DNA of 64,000 bases. It comes from Gloeophyllum trabeum ATCC 11539 (Eukaryota > Basidiomycota > Agaricomycetes > Gloeophyllales > Gloeophyllaceae). The DNA is taken from the NCBI RefSeq assembly GCF_000344685.1, contig NW_006920413.1:2567482-2631481 (forward strand). The letters run 5' to 3'. The position numbers and the translations under genes are program-made. Numbering within the stretch: the stretch's first letter is position 1; each line of letters opens with the position of its first letter. Below, piece by piece: positions 45,601 through 56,951 of the stretch. Below the pieces are notes generated by a model. The model was given only the letters and a program-made list of their open reading frames with translations. It was not told the DNA's origin and searched no databases.

Positions 45601-45865
45601 GCGGGGTCTGCTGCGCGCGGGAGAGGTGCGCGGGGATGGGGCCGTAGCGCGGCGGGAGCCTGTTTACACGGTTGAATGTTGCATATGGGCACGCGTGGTG
45701 GAGGGGGATACGCACCATAGGTTTGGGAGGGACTGTTTCGTGTGCAGGGATCGCTGGCCCTGGGCGGGTGGCTGCAAAGACAGGATGGAAGCTGTGAATA
45801 GCTGTGCGCTGAGGGGAGACTGGACGCACTTTTTCAGAGCCGCGGGGGGCGGGAAATTTGTCCAT
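42634..45865 (-). CDS. MEI2: Mei2-like RNA-binding protein
   Basis: Mei2 proteins bind RNA through a C-terminal RRM; in fission yeast Mei2 drives entry into meiosis. The start MDKFPAPRGSEK is at 45865. A proline-rich N-terminus leads to an RRM-like stretch (PARLSPDILQTLFAPYSGEV; VVVLAFWDEGEAARV), then a second one (RVEYSDIRDAASALELDGRT). A low-complexity middle region follows, with five RRGS repeats (44242-44451) and then Tyr/His/Gln-rich sequence. The Mei2 C-terminal RRM begins TTVMIKNIPNKMSDRDLLEF, continues FLYLRMDFQNG and CNVGYAFVNFITVQDLL, and ends after VLQMSYANYQGKEALVEKF. The tail is basic and His-rich and ends RAPHM. Exon borders in the N-terminal half are only approximate. In fission yeast Mei2 is inhibited by phosphorylation by Pat1; whether that holds here is unknown. 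Confidence 0.87.
44242..44451 (-). repeat. Five tandem RRGS(R/K)DAG-type repeats in the Mei2-like protein
   Basis: Units of about 15 residues, RRGSRDAGLFPNME and variants, occur five times in a row. The first reads RRGSKDAG and the last RRGSRDVP. Each contains an R-R-x-S site of the kind preferred by basophilic kinases. Confidence 0.85.
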
Positions 45866-47109
45866 TGCTTTCGCTTTGGACGAGTATTAGTATAAGACTA
45901 GGTGAAGCGGTGTAAACCGCAGGAAACGAGAGACGAGCGGGGGGTATATGGAACAAGGCAGGGCGCGATCAGTGCGGTCAAAGTGAGTGGACAAATCGGG
46001 ACTGCGAAGGCGGTGGCGATGATGATCAGGAAACAAGTGCAAGACTGCCAAAAACGCGAGCTGGACGAGATCGCACGGTGTGCAAGAACAGGGGAGCACA
46101 GCAAGAGGGCGCAAAGACAAAAGAGCACACCGCGGCGGCCTGACTGGGGGGTTTATATTGCGTGGGCTGGCGGGGGAGGATCGATTGGAAGGTGCCCTGG
46201 GTGGCAGCAAGGAAGGAAGCGTCCACGGCCACACATACACGGGCAGGGCGCAGCCAAACCAGGACGGCGTCGCAGCAGCCAGGACAGACAAGCGGGGTCG
46301 CCGCGCAGAAAGGCAATAAGACCGTCACGGACGCGCGCGCGGATCATCGTCGCTGCCCGGGGGGGAAGTCCGCTGCCTGCATTGGGCGCGGGGCACGGAT
46401 GCTCGCAGGCGCTGGGGAGCCGAGTACCGTCTGCTTTCGGTAGTTCGGGTCGCTGCGAAATGAATTTCCTCCTCCCGGGATCGGTGTCACTTGACAGGCG
46501 CCCAATGATATAGCTATAATCGGCTCCCGTCCTGGTCTGCAGCCATAACAATGTCTCTGTTGCTAAGACCACTCGATGCCTCCATTCAATTCATCGTCGT
46601 AGTCGTCCACTCACCTAGCAACACGACCGCCCACATTTTTCGTCCGACCTGGACTCTGTCCGTGGCGCAGTCAAACCCCAATCGGGCTCAAGAACCGCAA
46701 AGACTCCGAACCGCCGGTCCCAATCCTTCTGACAAAAGCACCGTCGACCGTCGGAGCATCGGATTCCCAATCCTCCGCGTCCTAGCCTATAATGAAAGAA
46801 TCACTTGCGACGCTTCTCTATGTCCTCGAGCACCGCTCCAACATCGGATCCGTCGACGTCCCTTGATTCAGACTCGGACACAATGCAGGCCCCGTGTGCG
46901 TTCGAGTCTCGACCATCTCGTTACCTCCTCCTCGTGGCTTGCTGGACAACGGCTGACCCGATAACATTGTCCATCGAATAGGATACATTGAGCCGTGTGT
47001 ATGTATGTATGACCGTACGAGCCCGGCGGGAGCCGCGCCGCTGGATTTCAATTTTGCTTCCGTGAAGTTCCCACGTTTGTTTCTCTTCCTACAAGTTTTT
47101 ACGACTCGG

Positions 47110-47117
47110 ACTGGCAC
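47110..47117. repeat. Target site duplication, left copy
   Basis: ACTGGCAC, identical to the right copy at 47477-47484; evidence of insertion of the MITE. Confidence 0.88.
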
Positions 47118-47476
47118 AGGACCCCCGATAATTGGTATAAATGCCTGATCAGGTTCCGGACAAATTTTGGGACTTTAGAGCCCTCAATGGCTGATTTTTC
47201 ACAGACAAATCGGCCGATTCTGGAGAACAGGCCTGATTTTTTTCCGGACATTTTGGTCAGACTTGGCCATTTCGAGGCCATATTTACCCCGGCACCTGCC
47301 GGGGAAGCTAAATTTAGACGTACCCACGCCACAGTTGCCTTTCAGAGCGACTTTTTCGCTGTGATGCCTGTTTTTTTCCGGACAAAAGGTCCAAAATCGG
47401 CGATTTTCTTCCGGACAAAATGGGTCTACTTATGGGTCCTCGGGATCAGGCATTTATACTGATTATTGGGGGTCCT
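47118..47476. mobile_element. hAT-type MITE (non-autonomous DNA transposon)
   Basis: A 359-bp element with 33-bp terminal inverted repeats at 47118-47150 and 47444-47476, starting AGGACCCCC and differing at three positions. It is flanked by a perfect 8-bp direct repeat, ACTGGCAC, at 47110-47117 and 47477-47484. Eight-base target duplications are typical of hAT transposons. Inside are four same-orientation copies of TTCCGGACA (47154, 47242, 47376, 47409), like subterminal transposase sites, and a perfect hairpin CCCCGGCA/TGCCGGGG at 47287-47304. It has no open frame for a transposase. Confidence 0.88.
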
Positions 47477-47484
47477 ACTGGCAC
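47477..47484. repeat. Target site duplication, right copy
   Basis: ACTGGCAC directly after the right inverted repeat of the MITE. Confidence 0.88.
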
Positions 47485-48653
47485 GCGATTCGCGCGGTAC
47501 GATCCAGGCGACACTGTCGTCACCTGCAGACCAGGCATCGACGGGAGGCTCGAATGTGTCAAGTCCAACTGGAGCATCTCTGATCTCACGCTGCTCTGAC
47601 TTTGAATCATATAGCCACCGCTCGATCTGCGTACGCATCGAGAAACACCATCCGCGAGAGGGACAACTCCGATATCTCTCGTCGCCGAGTACTACAGAAA
47701 GTCTCCTACTGGCAGAAGCCGTGCACTAGTCTCCACGCTGTATCCCCATCATGTCGGACTGGTTACAGCTTATACGCCTCGGAGGTTGTTATGCGGCCTA
47801 GGTCCTTGCAAAGACTTCGCATTCGAATCGACAATATGTACTTAACATCTCCGCGATCGGGGATCGCGAGTAATAACTCTCCGTACTTGCAGCCAGTCGC
47901 GACGCTCGTAAGTTATTTCGATACACATGTCCTGTTCACTCCCCGCTGCCGCCGTGTTTGCGGGTAATTGGCTTCATGATAGATAACCTGGCGGTCCCGA
48001 TGAGCGTGCGGACTCTGTACCAGGCTTGGTGCTGCACTACGTACCAAGCTTCGTTACTTCGAGTCCCGGGAACCAGGTAGATCATGAACTCGGCAGCTGT
48101 ATTTTTAGGGTTCTCCGCCTTGTACTTATTGGGCGCGTTGACTGCAGGTGGAATGCGAGCTCATGAGCAGCTTGAACTGTAGGTAATTCGATGCGCTCAG
48201 TGACTCGTGTTTATAGCGCCCAAGTTACTTGTTAGTCGGATGCAATGGGGTAGTAACTTGAGAAGAGCTGATAGAGATGGTCTCGGACATACTGGGTGAG
48301 TTAACTTCAAACCCTCTCCAATTTCGAAAATCGTGACACTGATAGGTGCATGTCCCATATAGTGATGCGCCTGTGCTCTGACGCGACTGAAGCAGTGGCG
48401 AAGCACGTGAGATTTTTGTTTAAGGGTCTGAATCAGAAGAGCAGTGACTTGCTTGATGAGCCACAGGTGCTGTTCGTCGCCTGCGTGTCGTGCGCGTCGA
48501 CCAGACTCTGGTGCGTAGACCTTGGCATTCGGGAATCGAAGATGGGCGCCAGTCTGCCGTCCTCACACGATCCCCCCGTAAATGCATCATATACGACTCA
48601 GCTCCAACCATGCATACATACAGAGCAAACAGAGCGTCGCGGATCCAAGCGCT

Positions 48654-49162
48654 CTAATACTCCGTCACGTACTTGGTGTACGACCCCGTCGTCCCCTGCC
48701 CCGCATACTCGCACGCAAACGACGACACGGCGTCGTTGAAGCTATACTGCCTCAAGTCCGCCGCGCCGGGATACTCGAGCGGCAGCACGTCCCCCGTGCA
48801 TCCCCAATCCCTGTGCATCCATTTGTCAGTCAGCAATTTGTCTCGCATCGGCATCGAACAGAAGGCAAAGGAGGGTGAGACTGACGTGTACAGGTAGCAC
48901 TCCAGCCCCTGGTCGGGCCCGAAGCTCGAGACCTGGTCGTTCCAGTCGCTCCCGCCGAAGGTGACGCACACGCCGTAGTCGGGCGTGTACTGGCAGTTGC
49001 CGCCCCAGTTGATGTCGGTGCAGTAGTACGCCTGGTCAAGGGGCGCGGGCGGGTATTCTAAGGTGAGCACGGCGCAGAGTGGGCGGCACTCACGCCTTGG
49101 GCGCGCACGCCTGCGACTGCGGCGGCAGCGAGCGCGGCGAGCGTCTTCGATGTGAAGAGCAT
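48654..49162 (-). CDS. Secreted beta/gamma-crystallin-like small protein
   Basis: Three exons on the minus strand (49094-49162, 48886-49031, 48654-48810) join in phase to 123 residues. MLFTSKTLAALAAAAVAGVR is a signal peptide. The mature part starts AYYCTDINWGGNCQY and has GVCVTFGGSDWNDQVSSFGP, a Greek-key-like pattern with paired Cys as in fungal crystallin-like secreted proteins; DWGCTGD and FNDAVSSFACEY follow and resemble a second half of the motif. Such proteins are common small secreted proteins of mushrooms and their function is open. A TATA box lies about 70 bp upstream, suggesting strong or conditional expression. Confidence 0.8.
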
Positions 49163-50760
49163 CTGGCTTGTCTTCGTGCTGTCTGACCCGTCAGAGACAG
49201 GTTGGGGGCAGGAGGGAGAGCGCGGGTTTTTATACCCTTCTCGAGTCTGACTGGAAAGGCACCGGTCTCGCATCGGTGTAGACGGGACCCCGCCTACATG
49301 CCGCCTGCATCGCTCTCGCACAAAGAGACGATGCATATGACCTGTGGGCCCAGGGTCGAACGGCAAGTATTTAGAGCGCATCAGCGGGTTGACGTTGCGC
49401 GCTCTGCTAATGCCTTGCTTTACGCAATAATGGGGGCCTGCGCCCCTCGTGGTATCCCCTTCCAGCTGTTTGTCGTTTATTAAACCGCTGGCAGAGGGAG
49501 GCGCAGCGCCACCCCTGCTGTGCTCATATCAAAGATCAGTCAAGTTAGCTCGGATTGATAGGGTGGTGACAATAGTGGGAACTTAATCATGCCTTTTATT
49601 TCATCGTCTACTCTCTCGCCGGCGGGATGAAGGCCCGTGGCCAATGCGACTGCGACTCTAGCCAACGTCCTAGCGACGGGAAGTTCGGCGTCCAGAATTA
49701 AATTGCATATCCTTCGCGTTAGGCAACGAAGACTTCCCTGGATATCTCTTGGGTAAGGTCGACATCCGCGAGCTCGGTGGAGGTCGAGGCATAACGAGGC
49801 CGTTCAGGGCTACTGTCTACCGCCTGTATATATCATCGGGTGTCGCGGTGAGCTATTCTTGCCTCTAAGAGATTGATGCTTGAGCGTCGTTGGTACTCCG
49901 GCGGCTGAGGGTTTATGTGAGCGCAGCGGGACGCGCATTGTATTGCTGCCACCACTCATATGTGCCTACGCAGAAGTTCAGGTAAACTCGCAAATACTCG
50001 CGTGTCTGCATAAAAGAGGCTCAAAGACCAGTGCAGCCTGAGATTCGTTTACATACTGTGCGGCACCGTCCCGGGAATGCGACTTGAGAACCGCACCTAG
50101 TATAGTGTCGAGAGATAATTGTTCCAATGAGTCAATGACTGTTGAAAGGGACGTTCCGATTCCTCTAGAATTCGGTTTACTGTTCAGTAGTTGTATAGGG
50201 CTCTCTGGTGATCGAGAAAGCGAGCGCTTAATAGGGGTTATACCACTTACAGCCCGAATTACTCGAAATGTAATAGGAGCACTGTTCATAAATGGTAGGT
50301 GGACCGATCCAAATCTTACCGCCACCAACAAATAGGAACTACCGGCGGGCCGCTAACTTGAGAGTTAGAAGTTGATATCATTCAGTATCATTCAGGTCAA
50401 GATGAAATAACTATGAGCATTGTTGATGCCGCGCAGCGCCCGGGGAGCAAGAAAGATTATTTCCCTGCTTGTAGAGTCCCTGCCGTGGGTTTACCATAGA
50501 CTTTTATATGTGAGGAATCGGGCCTGGCGTGCGCCGCAGCGCCGAATACTTCCCAAGTTCGTAATACTCGAATTGTGGCGGCGCGTTGAGCACCGTGACG
50601 TTCCCACGCCACAGACACGTTTGCTGGCGGCGAATTCTCCAAGACGAGTTCAAGTTACAACTCTGTTGTCTACGTTTTGCTCTGGAGGCTCAACTGAATA
50701 CCTGAGATACACTGTACTTGCATATAGAGCTGCTCCTGGAAGCTTCTCAAAGCTCCTTCA
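49163..50760. other. 1.6-kb intergenic region
   Basis: No gene is supported. It separates divergent genes and contains the TATA box of the crystallin-like gene. If the start of the next gene lies further upstream, part of its 5' end could be here. Confidence 0.45.
49228..49234 (-). promoter_or_regulatory. TATA box of the crystallin-like gene
   Basis: TATAAAA on the minus strand, about 70 bp upstream of the ATG at 49162. Confidence 0.55.
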
Positions 50761-52280
50761 ATGATTCACGGATCACCTCCCGGCCGTCTGTCGCAGGTTC
50801 AGTCGCAAAGTTTGCAGAGTCATCTTTCCAGTGCAAACTCTTTGCATCGGATTCGGCCCTCTTGTTCTCAGCCTGCATACCTTGGAGAATCCCACACTGA
50901 CCTGGAGAATGTCAAGGAGAAGGTCCAACTCTTCCCTCCAGCATCTTTGGCGTTGCAGTGCGACCTCCACGAACAAGGCTCTACGAGTACGATCAATGGT
51001 GCTAGGGCTTTGGACTTGCTAAAATGGATGTTCTACGCATATGCTGGCTTGTGTGTCTTGTATCTCTCTTTTGCGTTGCTGCTTCGTTTTGGATCTGGCT
51101 TTCCGACTCTGTATAAATCGCCTGGGTACCTTGGCGCCACAATGCGGAATCCTCTTGCACCTTCACAAAACGCGCTTTCCCTAGGATATCGTTTCTCTCG
51201 GCTCTCAAATGTATACTGGCAAAGCGTCGCGTTTTATCCTAACGTGGTTAGAAGCGATTCTGCTCCGGGTCATCCTGCCGCTTGCGTCTGGACCCATAAC
51301 ATGGACTTACACATCATTCATTCCTTCAGTGCTGCATGGTCTGGTATGTATTGTTTAGCCGTTACTCGACGAGGATTCTCGTAATGATATCTATAGGACC
51401 GATGTCGATCTTGCTGGTGACCCGGGAACTCCCCTCCTCTCCTGCTGTCGGTGCTTTCATTTCGAACCTGTCCGCCTCCAACGCTAAAGGCCTGCCTAAT
51501 GCTTTCTTTCTCCACTTCCTCGTTATGAATGGTAAGACGGAAGCCTCCCCGAACGCCTACCTCAATCTCGCCCGACTGTATGCGCCGACACAATCCGTGG
51601 TTCTCTTTCCAGACGACATATCCAATCGGCCGAACTTCACATCACCCACCTCTGCTGCACTGCTCTCTGACTTCTCTTCTCCGTCCGTCCTGGTTGGCTC
51701 TGATGATCATACTTCGTTCCCTTTCGAGCCGCTAGCGCCTCTGGCTCTGGACCGCGTCTTTCCTCTGTGGTGCGATGAGCGGTTCATATCTGGTTCAAGG
51801 GAACTCGATTGGACGGAATATCTGTGGCAAGTGTGGCTAGAGACGTTTGGTGATGTCTCGGTCTATAATACAGCCCAATGGTCCGAGGCCCTCCCGGCTA
51901 CTCGGGCTGTATCAGGCAAGCCATCCCCTGCCCCGCTCGGTGCCCTGAGTGTAAGTTCCAGGTGTACTTCCTAGTGCCTCATTGCTCCTTACCAACGAAA
52001 GACGAGTAGAGAAAGATTCACACGAAGTTCAGCACGAGGTTCCGGCTGGAGTCGTGTATTCTCGCGTCCAAGCAGCTCGCTTCGACGGGTGATCCTGAGC
52101 TCATCACCCCTAAAGCCCGGTGGTTGAAGGAAAATTGTCCGCAAGTACGCAGTCCACGCTCGGGTCATGATACCTTCACTCACGTATGTAGGGATTGAGC
52201 GTATTGTCGTAGAGAAAACAGGACCTTCATATCGACCTTGGCTGGTGCAGTCCTTGTCGTGGCAGGCTTTGTGCATCTGA
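50761..52280 (+). CDS. Type II membrane protein, possibly glycosyltransferase-like
   Basis: I do not recognise a characterised family, though the layout matches a set of basidiomycete proteins of glycosyltransferase-like type. Exons run from 50761 to the donor in GCATGGTCTG near 51341, then to GGTGCCCTGAGT near 51951, then LARGE-like positions aside: RKIHTKFSTRFRLESCILAS, and a last exon GIERIVVEKTGPSYRPWLVQ ending QALCI at 52280. One membrane helix (WMFYAYAGLCVLYLSFALLL) lies near residue 95, giving a short cytosolic N-terminus and a large lumenal part. Conserved-looking segments are NAYLNLARLYAPTQSVVLFP, FPLWCDERFISGSRELDW and EYLWQVWLETFGDVSVYN. No classic DxD motif is certain. The start is doubtful: the 90 residues before the helix are poorly structured and translation may begin at the ATG in KWMFYAY. 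Confidence 0.65.
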
Positions 52281-52538
52281 CTATTGGGCTATATGGGCAT
52301 GAGGAACGATATTGATTACGCGCCGTCACTTCCCGCCCCCTTCAGCCTCGGATCCCATGTATACAGTGAGTGGATAATGCAATCGAGTATTGAGGTTTGT
52401 TTTGGGCGGCCATCGGCCCGAAGGGATGAAAGAAGACTGAGAACATTCACACGTCTCTCACCATAGAGTTACATTCTCGCCACTCAGACTTGTCATATTT
52501 TACTTTGCAATACCAATAGCCATTGGGGCCCTCGTAGG

Positions 52539-54101
52539 ATGTCGTTCCCGTCATTCCGTCTGAACAATGGTCTGGATATCCCGGGACTAGGTATCGGGTA
52601 CGTGGACATCCTCAGTTCTCGAGTTAGAGCACCCGGTAACTGGCAGTTGCATGCCGCAGATGTTGGATGGGATATGTCGGCCAAGGCGAGGACCAGGAGG
52701 TCACGAATATGGTGCTGAACGCGCTGAAAGTCAGTTATACGCCTTCCCGTTCATCAATCTCTACCATTTCAATGCGATCATATTACGACGCCCAGGTTGG
52801 CTATCGGCATATTGATACGGTAAGTCCTCCTGGATGGATCGCATTCTGGGTTCAAGGCATACACATGACTAGGCTTTCAACTACGGTAAGGAACCGAGCC
52901 CCTCAAGTCCTTCATGCTTTATGTTTGAACGGTTCTCTTGAACCTTCGAAGGGAATGAAAGAGCGGTAGGCATTGCCCTGCGAGAGGCCGGCATCCCCAG
53001 AGAACATATCTTCGTCACCACCAAACTGACGTTAGTGAGCACCCTTTCCCACAATAAAAGCTCCGCGCTGGACGCAATGCTAGTGGAGAGCATCACGCAT
53101 GCGTAGCCAAAAGCCTCCAGAAAAGCCTGGACAACCTAGGTTTAGACTATGTCGACCTGTTTCTCATGCATTGGCCGCAGGCGCTGAAGGAGAATGGTTG
53201 GTGTTTTATTCTCTTGAATAGTGATTCATCCGCAGATCTGACCTGTGATGGAGGGGAGGCGCTCAAACCGCATGAACGCCCGACCTTTGTGGATACCTGG
53301 CGAGATATGGAGAAGTTATTGCCGACTGGTATCCTTATCATTGTCTGGGTTAACCGTATTGAGTCTGACTATCTGCCGAAACGTAACCCTGTAAGGTAAA
53401 GTCAAGAGCATCGGGGTATCCAACTTCAGTATGAAGACCCTCGAAGTCCTCTTAAAGGAAGCCAGTGTGGTGCCTGCTGTGAATCAGGTCCGTGACATCC
53501 CAAGCCTTACGTTCCGCTTGGAACTAAAAACTAATATTGCGTTGGCTTGGTTTGCTCTGTACCCGGTGCCATGATCCTAGGTCGAGCTCCATCCCCTCCT
53601 TCCCCAACTCGACCTCCTCTCCTTCTGCTCCTCACATGGCATACTTCTTACCGCCTACTCACCTCTCGGCAAACACAAACCCATGCTAGTAGAACATCCC
53701 TCATTGCAAGCAATAGTGCAAAGTTGGAATGAGCAATGCGAAATTGTAACGCCAGCCCAGGTCCTCCTGAGCTGGTCTGCCGCGAAGGGGATTGTAGTTG
53801 TCCCGAAATGCAGAGACGTCGGCCGGATGAAGGAGAACATGAAGGTACGCCCGCCATTCCGAGCCGAGCCGGACATACTTCCTGTAATGAAAACGGATAT
53901 CACTAGTTGGTCAACCTCACTGACGTGGAGATAGCTGCGCTCGACGGGATACACACAGCGCCCGGTATGCACAGGAGCGTTTGTGGATTCCATACGAGGG
54001 TGAGGGACGATTCGACAGGCAAGGAGACGGGCGGGTGCTTCGGGTGGACGTATGAACAACTTGGCTGGGATATGATGGAAGGCGGGGTTATGCGTGGTTA
54101 A
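52539..54101 (+). CDS. Aldo-keto reductase
   Basis: A predicted NADPH-dependent AKR acting on aldehydes or ketones. It is encoded by several small exons. The first starts MSFPSFRLNNGLDIPGLGIG. The next exons give VGYRHIDT, then a Tyr-containing short exon (FNYGNE), HIFVTTKLT with the active-site Lys, and YVDLFLMHWPQ with the active-site His. KSIGVSNFSMKTLEVLLKEA, AVNQVELHPLLPQLDLLSFC and ILLTAYSPLGKHKPM follow, and the NADPH-binding end IVVVPKCRDVGRMKENM. All four catalytic positions (Asp, Tyr, Lys, His) are visible. The C-terminal tail is longer than usual and ends GGVMRG. Some intron borders, especially near 53195-53395, are uncertain. No pathway link to neighbours is apparent. Confidence 0.87.
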
Positions 54102-54315
54102 TAACCCCTAGGAGGGTAGAAACGGACACAGGTTGTACGGATGTTTGCTGTTTACGATTACTAATACAACAAAGGTGGAGGAGCAGGAGCTACAAGACTG
54201 GTGGGGCAAGAGACGTGCTTCCCATCGGGATATTGAATATCTTTCACTCAGCGGAGGAAGGTATGTGGGCTTACACGGCAGCCTGAAGTCAACGTCAGCA
54301 GAGCGGGAGAGCAAT

Positions 54316-55923
54316 TCAGCATGTCCTCACCTCCCCATACTCTGTCCCGTCATCCCTCGTAGCGGTGTACCCCGTCATGCCCGTCTCAGTAGCGGGATCC
54401 CGAGCACTCCTTGCACCCCCAAACCCATTCAACCCAAACGTCATCTTCTTTCCCCTGCTCTTTCCTCTTCCCCCCACATCCCCCTCGGTACCCGTATTCG
54501 TCGCGAAATCTAGGTCGATCTCCTCGCCAGCGGGCGTGGCGTTGCTCTTCGTGAAGTCGATATTCGGCTGCGTGCTGGTGAAGTGCTGAGCGCGCTCCTG
54601 GCGTCCCCAGAGGGCAGAGGTAGAGGGGATGTCCTGGAAGGGGCGCGTGACGCCGTCAGGGTCGGACAGGCCGATGGAGAGGCGCAGAATGACGAGCGAG
54701 AAGGTGATCCCCTGGCAGCACAGTTCCAGGTCAGCGCTCGTCTACTGGCTGCGGATAACGAGGGGGTGAGGTCTGGGACGTACCACAATAGGCGAGACCG
54801 CGTCCAGCATCAGGTATTGCGCCCAGCTGCCGACCTCATATGTCACCAGCAGTGTGATCAGCGTAGCGGAGTAGATCATCCCGCTCTCGACCACGACGAG
54901 CAGCACTGGCGTGAGGTTGTCTGCGCCGACGCGGAGGCTCAGCTTGTTGATGTGCCAGATGCGGAAGGCAACGAGCGCGGTGCAGATGATGTTAGTCGAC
55001 AGGGTGAGTACGAAGAACGCCGTGATCCATTGGTTGAGCTGCGCGGCGAAGATGACGGTGTCGGTGGAGATCTTGGCGAAGGAGTAGAGGATGCCGATGC
55101 CCGAGACTGGCAAGTGAGAGAGTTAGTATGAGGATAAGACCTGGGAGAGGGGGAGGGGGCACCTGTGCTGCCTACTAGGAGGAGGGAAGGGAAGGCGATT
55201 GTCCAGTAGTTTCGTCCCCATACCACGGCACATCTGTACAGCTGGCAAACGGGACATATCGATTAGTCACATACGATAACTGAAGTCAAATTGATCAATC
55301 TATTAAACCTGCGTGGCACGAAGAGCATCGGTCATACTCTGTTCACAGAGGCTACGCAGGTGGTTGCGATCAAAAAAACGGGGACAATATGCTACTTACC
55401 ACAAAGGCGTCTCCAACGAGTGTCTGAGCCACATATATCGTACTTCCGAATATATTCGTGAAGTTCGACAGCTCGTTGAAGTAGTCCGAGGGTCCTCCAG
55501 GCAACTCCGGCCCAATGGTGATGAACGCCTTTATTATACGGCTGAAATTCACACCGATGTGCTGGACGTGGTGCATTAAATTATTTTACCAGAGCTCGGC
55601 GGCGTGTGAGGTAGAAACACACCATGGTTGCCAAGACAAACATGGTGATCAACGTCCCGAGCAATGATTTACCCATCTTGCTGGTGTTGGCTTTCATGCG
55701 CTGCCGAAGCACGTAGAGGGAGGCGAAAAACAGGACGCAAAAGAGGCCTGAGTATACCACTCAGACTTCCTGTGTTCTGGTGGAGTACAGCGTTGGTGCG
55801 TACCATAAAGCAATGTCTGGCAGAATATCGAGACTAGTTTGGCCTGCAGTGTGCAGTTAGCGTTCCAAATCACAATCTAAGATACATTCACGATACCTCG
55901 TCTGCTGGAAAGGTGCCCGGCAT
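54316..55923 (-). CDS. Seven-transmembrane-type protein B
   Basis: This belongs to the same Agaricomycete family as the gene at 21077-22297. The start MPGTFPADE at 55923 ends at a splice; the next exon begins AKLVSIFCQTLLYG, equivalent to the first helix of protein A. Further helices are GLFCVLFFASLYVLRQRM, NIFGSTIYVAQTLVGDAFV, VWGRNYWTIAFPSLLLVGS, TLSTNIICTALVAFRIWHI and SGMIYSATLITLLVTYEVG. GITFSLVILRLSIGL is followed by a hydrophilic Thr/Gly-rich tail ending GEVRTC. The C-terminal Cys is a single residue before the stop, not a CaaX box. The VWGR and GITxxLxIxRxxxG segments match protein A in place and splice context. Its function is unknown; membrane topology is inferred from hydrophobicity. 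Confidence 0.77.
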
Positions 55924-56951
55924 GGTTGTCCCGAGTCTTGCCTCCCGGCTTCAGGCTTAGAAAGGCAGAGATAAGAGGGACGGGGAAGAGGGGAGCTCGG
56001 GGATACCTACGGGATGCAGTATGTACACGCCAGGATGGGGGATCCACTCAAGAATCGGAATCCACGAGCTCATTCTCTTCTGTAAGCGCCTAACAGGCTA
56101 TTTGCACCCAGGATCGGACAGAACGTTGTTTGGAAGCTTCGTGTTCACGGCATCATCTCCCATCTCTAGTCGCGTCGGTCTCCGCGGGATCAGTTAACTA
56201 CCCCAGACATGGCTGTCATGTATACGCAACGCGACCATCATCTTTAGTTGGGTTACGCAAATTCCGCTATAATCGCATCTGTACGATAGCAGAATATGCG
56301 ATGGTTGGTGGACAATAATGCAGTGAGAAATGGTATATGATTGGCCTATGGTGGCACTACGTTCACAGGCCATTCATTGGCTGTGGCGCGGAATAGGAAG
56401 CCAGAGCCTCCGCAAGGATCCTTCTCTTAAATAGAAATGCAGGTGCAACTTGAATGTGAAGATAATATCAATGAAATCGCGCCACATGAAGGATTGAGGA
56501 GTCGCCAACTTAAAGTCAAGGGATGATGACAGCTGTGAGGTCGTAATGACCTGGGAGTGGCCTGGTAAAAGCTGCCAGTGGAGCAGAGCAGAGCGGCAAG
56601 CCACTCACGAGTCCCGTACCTGACCCTGAAGAGTCTGTTAGCAAGCTTGCATAAGTATTGGCCTTCCGACGATATGAACACGTATAGTCTCCACGCCATG
56701 CTGGTGAGAGCTCATGTTTGTCAGTCATAGGGCATGACCTTATCAGAAGAGCGTAGAACTCACGGAGATTCCGCAACTCCCCAATCGCCGATGAGTACGC
56801 CCGGCCAAGTTGATGCAAACCTAAATGCGGGATCCCACCAATATATGCTCGAAAATATACAACGTTATGTCGACATGCAGGCAAACAAAGTGAGTTCTTT
56901 ATAACGGTCAATGTGTGGTCACTCGCAACACCGATAGCCACCTCTCATCAC
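55924..56951. other. Intergenic region between protein B and MED12
   Basis: About 1 kb with no supported gene. It holds the promoter of protein B and the 3' flank of MED12. Confidence 0.45.

Larger units (their letters stand above)
45866..48653. other. 2.8-kb gene-free stretch containing a MITE
   Basis: No gene is supported. It holds the 5' leader and promoter of the Mei2-like gene (a TTTATATT stretch near 46151) and the MITE at 47118-47476. Frames around 46550-46960 and 47600-47960 have no recognisable content. Confidence 0.5.
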
